From Breoghania sp. (GTDB lineage: Bacteria > Pseudomonadota > Alphaproteobacteria > Rhizobiales > Stappiaceae), in the NCBI RefSeq assembly GCF_030066895.1, contig NZ_JASJAV010000004.1:1-64000 (forward strand): a stretch of DNA of 64,000 nucleotides, in the 5' to 3' direction. Below are positions 49,178 to 58,802 of this stretch, in pieces. A program made the translations under genes and the position numbers. The notes under the pieces were generated by a model that made no database searches, had not been told where the DNA came from, and was given only the letters and a program-made list of their open reading frames with translations. Numbering within the stretch: position 1 is the stretch's first letter; every line of letters starts with the position of its first letter.

Positions 49178-49812
49178 GCGAACTGGTTCTCGCCCGTCAT
49201 GGGCAGGCATCTTTCGGATCGGATGACTATGACCGGCTTTCGCCGCTCGGGCATGAACAGGCCCGCAGGCTCGGCGATGAGCTGGCGGCTTCGGGCTTTT
49301 CTCCCGATTGCATCTTCATCGGTGCCCAGCGACGCCACCGCGAGACGCTTGAAGGGATGGCGCCCACACTGAAGCTCGATCCGGCACAGGCGACGGTTCT
49401 TGAGGGGCTCAACGAGTTCGACGTGACCGGCCTTTTGAACGCGCGCTTTCCCGATGGGCTTACCCACGAAGAACGCAATGATCGCGGCCTGTATTTTCGT
49501 CTCATGCGCGAGATGGTCATCGCCTGGCAGAACGACGAGATTGACGGGCCGCCGGAGCTCTTTTCCGCCTTTACCGAACGGGTTTTGAGCGCGCGGTCAA
49601 CGATGATCTCGAAAGGCGGTACGGTTCTTGTCGTCAGCTCCGGCGGCGCAATTTCGCGGATGCTTGCAGATGTCATGCAGGCACCACCGGTCCAGATGAT
49701 CCTGTTGCAGCTTCAGTTGAAGAACTGCGTGGTCTCGCGGCTTGTGGGCCGTGATGATATTCAATACCTGCACAGTTTCAACGAAACCCCGCATCTCCAA
49801 GGGCAGGTGTAG
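49174..49812 (+). CDS. Histidine phosphatase (phosphoglycerate mutase-like) family protein
   Basis: The 212-residue protein has the phosphohistidine motif LVLARHGQASFG at the N-terminus, the second conserved Arg region AQRRHRETLEG and a late SSGGAISRML segment. The usual SGG-His is replaced by GGA, so activity is uncertain. In catabolic loci with an APH-type kinase, a phosphatase of this family may act on phosphorylated acyl-CoA or CoA intermediates; this is inference. The frame is intact, and it is coupled by ATGA to the previous gene. Confidence 0.87.
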   Translation: MSELVLARHGQASFGSDDYDRLSPLGHEQARRLGDELAASGFSPDCIFIGAQRRHRETLEGMAPTLKLDPAQATVLEGLNEFDVTGLLNARFPDGLTHEERNDRGLYFRLMREMVIAWQNDEIDGPPELFSAFTERVLSARSTMISKGGTVLVVSSGGAISRMLADVMQAPPVQMILLQLQLKNCVVSRLVGRDDIQYLHSFNETPHLQGQV

Positions 49813-49858
49813 ACGCGACTCCTCACCTATGCGTGAACAAAAACAAAAGGATACGAAT

Positions 49859-50071
49859 ATGGACGATGTGGCCACTCAGCCATCGCTCGGAGAGCCTGCC
49901 TATCTATTCCAGAAGTTGCTCGGGTTCCGACTGATCGAATGGCGCGAGGACTGGGCCCGGTTCGAGTTGCCGTTGAGCGACAAGTTCGCGAACCGGCACG
50001 GAACGCCGCATGGCGGGGTCTATGCGGCGCTTCTGGATACGGTAATGGGATATTCCGGGGATATTATGTGA
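49859..50071 (+). pseudogene. PaaI-family thioesterase, 3' half deleted
   Basis: ATG 49859 begins a hot-dog thioesterase: FQKLLGFRLIEWREDWARFELPL, then FANRHGTPHGGVYAALLDTVMGYSG, which is the catalytic HGG segment. The rest of the domain is missing. At about 50058 the sequence becomes an acyl-CoA synthetase gene in another frame, and a stop follows at 50071. A deletion has joined the two genes. Confidence 0.87.
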
Positions 50072-51462
50072 CGCTGCGTGCGGATGCGGTGGTCGTACCG
50101 GTCAATCCGATGAACCGGAAGCACGAGCTCAAGCATCTGATCGAGGATACCGGAGCAACGGTCGCTCTCGTTGGACAGGAACTGCTGGACCACATCCTGC
50201 CCTTTGTCGGTCAGGGCAAACTCAAGCACGTTTTGGTCGCCGCCTATGCGGACAAGGCCGGGCAAGATCTCGACATTCCCTTGCCCACCGGACTGGATGC
50301 GCCGGGTTGCAGCGACTACGGTGCCGAATGCGTGATCGGTTGGCCTGAGGCGGAAGCGATGGGGCTTTTCCCCGGCGCATTGACGACCGGTGCCGACGAT
50401 CTAGCCGTCATTCCCTATTCGTCGGGCACTACGGGTCAGCAGAAGGGCTGCATGCACACGCATCGCACCGTCATGACGATGCTCATCGGCGGGGTGATGT
50501 GGAACCCGAACGGGCGCGGGGAGCCGTCGCTCGCCGTCCTGCCGCTCTTTAACGTGATCGGAATGCAAGGCTCGATGAACTGCCCGATCTATTGCGGCGA
50601 GATCGTCGTGCTGATGTCGCGCTTGAATCGGCGCACTGCGGCAGAGCTCATCAAGCGTCACGGGATCGCACGCTGGCGCTGCATTACCACGATGATCATC
50701 GATCTTCTGAACGATCCCGATATTGAGGCGTCCGACCTTGCAAGTCTTGAGGTCGTCAGCGGCGACGGCGCGGCAATGCCTGCACCGATTGCGAAGCGGA
50801 TGAAAGAGCTGACCGGGCTCGACTATATCGAGGGCTACGGCATGTCGGAGACGATGGCCGCAATGCACATCAACCCGACCGACCGGCCGCACCGCCAGTG
50901 CCTCGGTATACCGGTTTTCGACGTCGATGCCCGCGTGATCAATCCCGAGACGGGATGCGAGGCACGGCCGAACGAAGCCGGCGAAATCACCATCAGCGCA
51001 CCGCAGGTATTCCTTGGTTACTGGAACAATCCGCAGGCGACCGCAGCCGCGTTCATGGAGATCGACGGCAAGCGCTTTCTCAGGACCGGAGATATCGGGC
51101 GCTACGACGAGGAGGGGTACTTCTACATCATCAACCGGCTGAAGCGGATGATCAACGCCTCCGCCTTCAAGATCTGGCCGACTGAGGTGGAAGCGATCAT
51201 CCACGATCATCCGACGGTTGCGGAGATCTGCGTCGTCAGCTACCCGGACCCGCGACGGGGTGAGAGCGTTCTGGCCTATGTGGTGCAGCGCGCCGAGGTC
51301 TCGGAAGAAGAGTTGATTTCCTGGTGTCGCGAGGAAATGGCGGCCTACAAGGTGTCGCGCAAGATCGTGTTTCTCGACGCCCTGCCGCGCAACGCCAGCG
51401 GCAAGCTGCAATGGAGGCAGCTTGCCGAGCAGGCGACACAGGAATTCGGCGAGGTCGGCTAG
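50068..51462 (+). pseudogene. Acyl-CoA synthetase (AMP-forming), 5' end deleted
   Basis: The adenylating enzyme that would activate the substrate acid for the pathway. Readable from YYVTLRADAVVVPVNPMNRK, it keeps the phosphate loop AVIPYSSGTTGQQKG, the EGYGMSETM motif (A5), the FLRTGDIGRYDEEGYF hinge (A7/A8) and the NASGKLQW catalytic Lys (A10). About 70 N-terminal residues are absent because of the deletion that also cut the thioesterase. GTG 50068 is the first in-frame start codon but has no ribosome site. The remaining 465 codons are undamaged. Confidence 0.87.
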
Positions 51463-51746
51463 CCTGGATCTGCGAACGGTTCCCGGATGAATGACACGCC
51501 TTCCATTTCACACGCGAGAAGCGGGTGTGTCATTTCTCGGCGGAAGAACATGATCGGTACGGCGCCGGGAAGTGTGGCGAGCCTGGAAGCAATCTCGCAC
51601 TCCTAATTCCCTGCTATGACTTGGAGGGCGGCCGGGGAAAAACATCACACCTCGCTGGCGCTGGGTTCGCATGAGCCGCAAGGAAAGCGCGACGGAGAGA
51701 ACAGAGGTTGGATGGCAGACATAATCTCTGGGAGGGGTGCCAATGC
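51463..51746. other. Intergenic region between convergent genes
   Basis: No gene is recognisable. A hairpin at 51490-51534 (outer 8-bp stem AATGACAC/GTGTCATT with an inner GC stem) may be a terminator shared by the acyl-CoA synthetase and the MocR-type gene. Confidence 0.45.
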
Positions 51747-53083
51747 TCAAGGCCAGTTTGAATTCAAGCGCTTGAGGTGATCCTGCGGACAGAAGAAAAT
51801 CCGCGGGGTGGGTTCCTGGTCATGCTTCGCGATATTCTCTTTCGGGATGTTTTCGGAAATGAAGAATGCCTCACCGCCGGAGACGGCGTATCCCAGCTCC
51901 ATGAGGCGCCTGATGATGGGTTCGGAGCGAATTCCGTCCTCCAGCGGGATCCAGGCGAATCCGGCATTGCGATGGGCCTTGATCCCCGTGTTCCATAACA
52001 GTTTTCTGCAAAGCTGCTGGCGGTGGGCACCGTCGGAGTGTCGTTTCTTTTCCAGTTGAGCGACCGTGTCGTCCTCGATCCACCCCGTGACCAAACCGGA
52101 TATCAGTGCCGGGGCGTTCCATGTTATCGCGCGGATCTCGCGGATAAGCGCATTGACGCAATTGTTCGGCGCGACCAGGAAACCGAGGCGCAACCCGGTC
52201 GCGATGTTCTTGGAGAACCCGCCGATATAAATCGTTCTCTCTGGCGCGAGCTCGACAAAGCTGGATGGCGGGTTGGTTTCGAGGAAGGCTAGGCGCTGTC
52301 TTCGACGATCAGCAGGTCATGCCTGCGGGCAATCCCGGCAATGGCTCGGCGGGTCGGATCGTCCATCGTCGAGCCGATGGGGTTGTGAACCATGGGCATT
52401 GTATAGAGCGCGTGGATCCGGCGCTTTGAACAGATACGCGCCAGATCGTCCGGACCAAGGGCGCCGTCGGCATGGCACACCGGAACAAGATTGATGCCGT
52501 GAATCGATGCGACCAACTTCAATCCCGCATAGGTTGAGATAGTCGGCGGCAATCGTGTCTCCTCTCTTCAGAAACCCCGTTATAAGGACAAGGCGAGCTC
52601 GTGCTGCGCTCCGGAGATGACCAGAAGATTTTCCGAATTTATCTTTCCGATGCGATCCTTGAGGTAGTCGGCGATGATGGCTCTCTCGTGGGGGGGCCGC
52701 CCGGCGTGCGGTTGATATCGGAGCATCGCATCCAGATCTCCGGCCGTCGGAATCTTCCTGCGGGCCGTTCTCAGAAGTTCCGGATCTCCGTCCGAACTGG
52801 GCATGTTGAAGACAAGGTCGACCAGACCGTCCGGAGCTCTTTGCTCAACGCCGAGGGTGAGCGGGACGCCCTGATCCCTGACGAAGACGCCGCGGCCTGT
52901 TTCGCCGACTACGAGCCCCCGGTCCTTGAGTTCGCGATAGACCCACGTTGCGATGCCGAGCGAAATGTTCAATTGTTCCTGATATTTGCGATGCGGAGGT
53001 AATTTGCAGTCGGGGCGGAGTTCTCCGTTGTGGATCTGATCCGACAGGCGTTCCGCAAGTGCCTTGTACGTATTTTTCGCCAT
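51747..53083 (-). pseudogene. MocR-type regulator (GntR winged helix + class I aminotransferase domain), broken
   Basis: ATG 53083 starts a GntR helix-turn-helix (YKALAERLSDQIHNGELRPD, LPPHRKYQEQLNISLGIATWVYRELKDRGL), then a linker and an aminotransferase-like domain that would bind PLP (PSSDGDPELLRTARR, VISGAQHELALSL). At least three frameshifts lie near 52580, 52555 and 52300. The PLP-lysine segment FSKNIATGLRLGFL is readable in a later frame. It is divergent from an MFS gene that it presumably regulates. A shorter relic of this gene lies at 4985-5175. Confidence 0.82.
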
Positions 53084-53230
53084 GGATGCGCGCCTCTGTC
53101 CGATGGTCGCCCGATTGGAAACATGCCGCCCTAAAAGCGTGCTTAAGTACAATATAAAAATTGTAATGCAGGCGATATGGGAACCGTGCATTGTCCGCTT
53201 ACCCAAGGATACATTTCCAATGTTGGTATG

Positions 53231-54311
53231 ATATATGCGAAGACGATTTCATCGGCGCTTCTTGCGTTCATTTTATTCAGCGTAACGTTTGCGGTTAACC
53301 TCCAGGCTCTCTTGTACAATGCTTATGCCGAAGTCAGCGGCATGGGGGCTGCGGCCGTCACGATTGCCTTTGCCGCCTATGTTGCGGGATTGATGCCGAC
53401 GCTGATGCTGATCGGTGGGCTTTCCGACAGGATCGGCCGTTGAATTCCTCTTGGCTGCGCATTGGCCTTATCGGTCCTCGCAATGGTTCTGCTCGCGCTC
53501 TATCTGAGCTGGGGCAATCTCGTATTCGCGCGTCTGATGCTGGGGGTAAGCACCGCGCTGGCGACGACTGCGGGGACCGCTTACATGACCGAGATACTCG
53601 GTGAGAAGAACGCCCGCCGCGCGGCTCTCTTCGTGATCTCTGCTACGTCGCTCGGCTTCGGCGGCGGAGCGCTTGCGACCAGCATATGCCTCGCGATACA
53701 GGGGGCGACCTTCGTGCCAGTGATATTTGTGACTTTTATCACAATATTTTCGATCCTGGCGCTGCTGGCCTTCACCTTGCCGAGGGTGGACGAACCCAAG
53801 AACGTTTCGTTGCTTCGATTGCCGTCGTTCCGCTCCAACTTGCCGAGCACGGATTGGGGACATGGACCGGGCTGGTAATCTTCATGGCGATCTTCGTCGG
53901 GTTCCTGTGTCAGCCGATCGCAAAATCGCTCAGCAATCATGCGGCGCTGTCGGTCGGTTTCGTGTTGGTTCCGACAGGCTTCGTCCTACTTGTGATCGGT
54001 GCCGAATTCGACTGGATCGCGCTCGTTCTTATCGGAACCGCCGTCACGAGTGCTGCCAGTGTTACGGCTTCACCTATCTCGCCGCCCTTTCCGAGTTCTC
54101 GATCCGTGCGCCGGACAACAGGGCGCGGGCGACGGCAGGTCTCTTCGTCTATGCGTATGTGGGCTTTTCCATTCCGGTCATTATCAGTGGGTTTCTGGCG
54201 GATCGGTTCGGGCTCATTCCGACCCTATCGATCTTCTGTGTCGCGCTTGCGGTCATAACGCTGGTGACGGTGTCGCTATGGAAGAGCCGCAGGGTTCAAC
54301 TCGGGATCTGA
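53231..54311 (+). pseudogene. MFS transporter, opal stop and two frameshifts
   Basis: From ATG 53231 the first two spans lead to GGLSDRIGR and TGA at 53441-53443. The duplicate copy at 5176-5828 has Arg (CGA) at this codon, so the change is C to T. The frame continues with YMTEILGEKNARRAALFVISA. Frameshifts near 53830 and 54055 separate later spans (LVIFMAIFVGFLCQPIA; YAYVGFSIPVIISGFLADRFGLIP). It ends at 54311. A 12-span drug or metabolite exporter is likely; next to a D-cycloserine cluster it could be a second exporter, but that is speculation. Confidence 0.83.
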
Positions 54312-54650
54312 CCGGAGAGACGACGAGACACGACGTCTTTTTCAGGAAAGATCATCTTTTTCAGTAAAGATCATCGAGCGCTGAATTTCGTCGCGAAACG
54401 GGTATCGGGATTTCCCTTTCCCCGGGAGGAATAATGAGCGGCGGAAAAGCGTTCGGTGATCATGAGCCGCGTCGGAAGTTAGGACGACAAGCAAGAAACC
54501 CATTGCGCCAGTAAAAATTCTGAAAAAAACATTTCGACCGAATATTTCAGAGTTTTTTCTCCGGGGATTTTGGGATGGAGTTGGAGTTGTCTGGCTCGTT
54601 AAGCGGCGGATGTTCATGAATATTGTTTTGAAAGAACAATTTTGAAAATC
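54312..54650 (+). other. Intergenic region with a 19-bp tandem duplication
   Basis: No gene is visible in about 340 bases between the MFS relic and the SDR gene. Two 19-bp units (54337-54355 and 54356-54374, one mismatch) are adjacent. The stretch from 54480 is AT-rich and probably holds the promoter for the SDR and dcsG genes. Confidence 0.6.
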
Positions 54651-55385
54651 ATGAAGAATGGTTCGATGCAGAAAATTGCCGTGGTTACCGGTGCAAACAA
54701 AGGTATCGGCTTTGAGATCGCGAAGCAGTTATCCGAACTCGGAATACGCTGCTATCTCGCCGGACGCAGCGAGGAACGCGTTGCGTCGGCCATATCGCTG
54801 CTCCGGTCTCAAAAACTGGATGTCCACCCCTTGGTGCTGGATATCACGTCGCAACAGAGCGTGAGCGACGCACCAAGGTACCTGTCTGACCGGGAAGACA
54901 AGCTCGATATCCTCGTGAACAACGCAGCGATCTGCATCGAGCCGTACGGTACTCGGCCGTCCGAGCAGGTGCTGGATGACTGGCGGATAACGTTCGACAC
55001 CAACATCTTCGGTACTGTCGCGGTAACGCAGGTCTTCCTGCCCTTGTTGAGGAAATCTCCGGCGGGGCGGATCGTCAACGTGTCGAGCCTTCTCGGTTCG
55101 ATCACCACCCACAGCGATCCGGCCTCGTATGCCTATAGCGATATGTTCAAGTCGCTGCCTGCCTACAGCGCATCGAAGAGCGCTCTCAATTCCTGGATCG
55201 CTCACCTTGCCTACGAATTGCGGAAAACGCCGATCAAGGTGAATTCCGCGCATCCCGGTTATACGCGCACGGACATGAACTACGGAGAGGGGGATCAACC
55301 CGCCGCCGAAGGTGCCCGAACAAGCGTTCGATTGGCCTTGCTGGGCGACGGCGGCCCGAAAAGCATCGAAAAATATTTGGAGTAG
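54651..55385 (+). CDS. Short-chain dehydrogenase/reductase (carbonyl-reductase type) upstream of dcsG
   Basis: The 244-residue SDR has the NADP motif VVTGANKGIGFEIAKQL with a following Arg (GRSEER), the structural motif NNAA, Ser in NVSSLLGS and YSASK for catalysis. The extra segment before the Tyr (THSDPASYAYSDMFKSLPA) resembles plant and animal carbonyl reductases. ATG 54651 is used; 54663 is also possible. The frame is intact. It lies 3 bp from the dcsG start, so they share a transcript. The known Streptomyces D-cycloserine cluster has no such enzyme, and its role here is unknown. Confidence 0.85.
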   Translation: MKNGSMQKIAVVTGANKGIGFEIAKQLSELGIRCYLAGRSEERVASAISLLRSQKLDVHPLVLDITSQQSVSDAPRYLSDREDKLDILVNNAAICIEPYGTRPSEQVLDDWRITFDTNIFGTVAVTQVFLPLLRKSPAGRIVNVSSLLGSITTHSDPASYAYSDMFKSLPAYSASKSALNSWIAHLAYELRKTPIKVNSAHPGYTRTDMNYGEGDQPAAEGARTSVRLALLGDGGPKSIEKYLE

Positions 55386-55388
55386 GAA

Positions 55389-56322
55389 ATGAAGGTCATC
55401 GCTCTTGTGATGGATGATGCGAGCCTGCCCGTTGATTACGACATGGATTGTCTTCAGGCGTCTTGTGAAAAACTTGCCTTGCCGGTCACGATACAGCGTT
55501 GGGACGCCCCCCGCGGTCGACTGGGCGTCGTACTCCATGGTACTGCTCCGGTCCCCGTAGAGCTACACGGAGCGACTGCAGGATTTTATCGCGTGGTTGT
55601 CTCGGTGGGTCTCGAAAGTGACCATGCTTGAGAACCCCTTGGAAGTCGTGGAGTGGGGGTTGGACAAGCACTATCTTTCCGATCTCGACGCCTACGGTAT
55701 TCCGATAGTGCCGACCTATTTCGTCGAACCGAAAGCGACAGACGCGATCGGGGAGCTGAAAGACTTCTTTGATCGTTACCCCAGGTCCCGCGAATTTGTC
55801 GTAAAGCCTTCGGTCGGAGCCTATTCCAGAGATGTGCTTCGCTTCACGCGCGATCAGCTTTGGGATGAGGAAAAGCATGTTGCCGCTCTTCATCGTCTGG
55901 GGGCTGTGGCGCTCATACAGCCTTATCTCGGGTCCATCGAGGTTCTCGGTGAGACGGACCTCATCTTCTTTAACGGATCTTTCAGCCATGCCATCCGCAA
56001 GGGGGCGTTGCTCGATGCTGATGGTACGGTGAATGCGCCGACGGCAAATTTCCGTCAGAGCCGGATGCCCGGCGATGATGAAATCGCGCTTGCAACCGAC
56101 GCCCTGATCGCGACCGGGAAGATCGTTTCAGAGATCTCCGAGTTGTTGTACGCGCGCGTCGATCTCGTGAAAGACGATGCCGGAAACCCGATCTTGCTCG
56201 AAATGGAAATATCGGAACCCTTGTTGAGCCTGCCCTTCTGTGAAGGGAGCGCGGACAGGTTCGCACAGGCGATTTCCGAGCGCTTCAAGGCCTATCAGCG
56301 CCTCGAGCTCATTTCCGTATGA
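55389..56322 (+). pseudogene. dcsG: ATP-grasp ligase, O-ureido-D-serine cyclo-ligase (DcsG) homologue, broken
   Basis: DcsG closes the isoxazolidinone ring of D-cycloserine from O-ureido-D-serine with ATP. From ATG 55389 the N-terminus reads VIALVMDDASLPVDYDMDCL. In the C run at 55507-55512 the frame is lost. In the next frame the family sequence goes on as AVDWASYSMVLLRSP, TAG at 55558-55560 (a Trp position in the family's RSPWSYTER), then FIAWLSRW and the ATP-grasp body (LDKHYLSDLDAYGIPIVPTYFVEP, EFVVKPSVGAYSRDV, LIFFNGSFSHAIRKG, LLEMEISEPLLSLP). The assignment rests on this pattern and on the neighbours dcsA, B, D, E and J. Confidence 0.82.
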
Positions 56323-57843
56323 CGACGGCGTGCGGTTCGTCGCCGGTTTCGCGGATCAAAGCTCGGCGACGACATGGCATTGCGGCAGATGTCCCTGACC
56401 GCCATCGGACGTGCCTTTGGGGCCTTCCGCTTCGGGGAGGCGATGCCTTTGTGATCGATTCCGGCGACAGGGCCGCGTAACCCATCACCAGGTCGACCTG
56501 ATTGCCGCGCTCACCGGGACATGGCGGGTTGTAAAGGGAATGGACGGAATAGAGGCCGAGGCTTCGGGCTCTCTCGATCAGCTCCGGCTCACATGTTCGG
56601 GGGAGGTCTTTGATCCAGACGACGACATGTAGCCCGGCCTTGGTGCTCTCGATTTCAATCCGTGATCCGAAATTGAGGTGGAGTGCCTCGATCAATACTT
56701 CGAGCCGCTGGCTGTTCTTGTTGCGTTGTCGACGGACGTGCCGTTCATAGGCGCCGCTTTCGATAAAGTCAGCGAGGGCTTCCTGATCGTTCAAGCTCGT
56801 ATGGCGGTCGGCGAGCTGCTTTGCCGTCATGAATGCCGGTTTCAATGATTCCAGCACCACGACGCAGCCTATCCGCAGGGCCGGTGAGAGGATTTTCGAC
56901 ACCGTCCCGATATAGATCACGCGACTGTTGTCACCGATTGCCTGAAGCGGTGGCAATGGTTTGATATCATAGCGGTATTCGCTGTCGTAATCGTCCTCGA
57001 CGATCCAGGCTCCGAATTTCCGGAACCAGCCGATCAATTCCAGGCGACGTTCCGCAGACATGATGCTGCCGAGCGGATACTGATGCGACGGGGTCACATA
57101 GGCGAGGCGTGCGTTCACTCCGTCGAGCAGCGAGGTTTCCAGCCCGTCGCAATCCACATTCACGGGGATCGCGCGGGCTCCTGTCGCCTCAAGCGCTTTT
57201 CTGGCCAGAGCATAGGCCGGGTTCTCGATCACGAAGGTGTCGTCGAGGTTCAGCAACAGCCGCCCTGTTAGATCGAGCGCCTGCTGCGAACCGCTCACGA
57301 CAATGATCCGCTCGATGTCGCAATGGATGAAGCGGGCGCGCCAGAGATAACCCTGGAGAGTCTTGCGCAGTCGGAAAGAGCCCTCTGGCTCTGCACGGCC
57401 TTTTTCCAGGCCGCGATCGGAAAATCCCGCGATGCCATTTCGCCGTAGCGAAAGTTGATCCGAACACCCCGCATCGTCGGCAATGCGACCGGACCGGAGG
57501 AAATCAGCCGTTTTCCGAATTCCGGCAGGTGGATTTCGCCTTTCTCGTTTCGGGGCGCCGAGGGCTTCTGGCGCCACCGGATCGCCAATGACGCAGCCAC
57601 CCGCGGACGCCTTCCCTGCCGAACCTCGATGTAACCTTCGGCGACGAGCTGTTCGTAGGCTGCAGAGACGGTCGTGCGGGAAACGTCGAGTTCAAGAGCC
57701 AGTGCGCGCGAAGAGGGGATCGGTTCGTTCGGCAAATAGGCGCGTGAGACGATCTGCTCGCGCAGAATCCGCCAAATGTCCTTTGCCCCGGTGTGCAATG
57801 ACAACAATTCATTTCTCTTCAACTGGATCACCGAAAATTTCAA
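56309..57843 (-). pseudogene. MocR/PdxR-type PLP-dependent regulator inside the dcs cluster, frameshifted
   Basis: ATG 57843 begins a GntR domain (DIWRILREQIVSRAYLPNEPIP, SSRALALELDVSRTTVSAAYEQLVAEGYI). A frameshift near 57400 separates it from the aminotransferase-like domain (IIVVSGSQQALDLTGRLLLN, VEDDYDSEYRYD, IGTVSKILSPALRIG with the PLP Lys, ALADFIESGAYERHVRRQR). It is divergent from the yggS-like gene and convergent with dcsG, so it probably controlled the cluster. D-cycloserine attacks PLP, so a PLP-binding regulator could sense the product; this is inference. The extreme C-terminus past residue KAS is of uncertain frame. Confidence 0.83.
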
Positions 57844-57948
57844 TATCTGGCAGTTTTGGAAGTGCTATCGCAAGGATAGGAAGGGGGCAACCCGTACGAG
57901 AGTTTGAACCAAAACATTGCCGCCACCGGCATTTGAAGCTCATTTTCA

Positions 57949-58719
57949 ATGTTTAATTCCGCCCCCAGATTCGGACCCGATTCACGTCGGGAATTTCAAA
58001 CGCGTTTGGAAGCGATCGATCGCAGGATCGCCGACGTTTGCGAAGAAGTCGGCAGAAGCCGCGCCGACGTGCGGTTGCTGCCGGTCACCAAGACGGTTCC
58101 CGCGGATATCCTGCGCGATGCCTTCGAGGCGGGGATGCACGATTTCGCCGAGAACAAGGTGCAGGAAGCGCAAGGCAAGGTGGTCTTGCTCGATGATCTG
58201 CCGATACGGTGGATCATGGTCGGTCATCTGCAGACCAACAAGGTCAAACAGATGGTCCAGTTCGCAACCGAATTCCACGCGCTGGACAGTCTCAGGTTTG
58301 TCGAGGCGCTCGACCGCCAACTCGCACGAACCAATCGGACGCTTGACGTATTCGTCCAGGCCAACACGTCCGGCGAAGTTAGCAAGTACGGGCTGGAATC
58401 CGATGCGGTCGCGGATTTCATTACCGAGTTGGCCGCTTTTGAACATCTGAGGCCGCGGGGGCTGATGACGTTGGCGGTGTTCAGCGCGAGCTGCGACAGG
58501 GTGCGCGCATGCTCTCGCGTGCTGCGGGATCTGCGCGACCGTGCTCTACAGCAAAACCCGGAGATCTGCGAATTGTCGATTGGCATGTCCGGGGATTACG
58601 AGGACGCTATCCGCGAAGGTGCGATCGTCGTCTGGATCGGTCAGGCCATTTTCGGAGAACGGCCGACGCCGGATGCCTATTACTGGCTTGACGCGGTGCC
58701 GCATGGTCATGAGTCATAG
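57949..58719 (+). CDS. YggS/PROSC-type PLP-binding protein (alanine racemase N-terminal fold)
   Basis: The 256-residue single-domain PLP barrel has the cofactor Lys in VRLLPVTKTVPADIL, ENKVQEAQGK, IMVGHLQTNKVKQM, and the phosphate-binding end LSIGMSGDYEDAIREGAIVVWIG. In the last motif Trp replaces the usual Arg (CGG to TGG). The frame is intact. Typical members keep PLP balance and do not racemise well. In this cluster no DcsC (DapF-type racemase) is seen, so the protein may have been recruited to epimerise O-ureidoserine, or may protect PLP enzymes against D-cycloserine. It is divergent from the MocR gene and 83 bp upstream of dcsB. Confidence 0.85.
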   Translation: MFNSAPRFGPDSRREFQTRLEAIDRRIADVCEEVGRSRADVRLLPVTKTVPADILRDAFEAGMHDFAENKVQEAQGKVVLLDDLPIRWIMVGHLQTNKVKQMVQFATEFHALDSLRFVEALDRQLARTNRTLDVFVQANTSGEVSKYGLESDAVADFITELAAFEHLRPRGLMTLAVFSASCDRVRACSRVLRDLRDRALQQNPEICELSIGMSGDYEDAIREGAIVVWIGQAIFGERPTPDAYYWLDAVPHGHES

Positions 58720-58802
58720 CATCCGGGCCCGGGACTGGACGATGCGCCAGGTCCTCGGTCGCAACGATTGAAATATCTGAAAATCAGCAGGGAAATAGCG
58801 TC

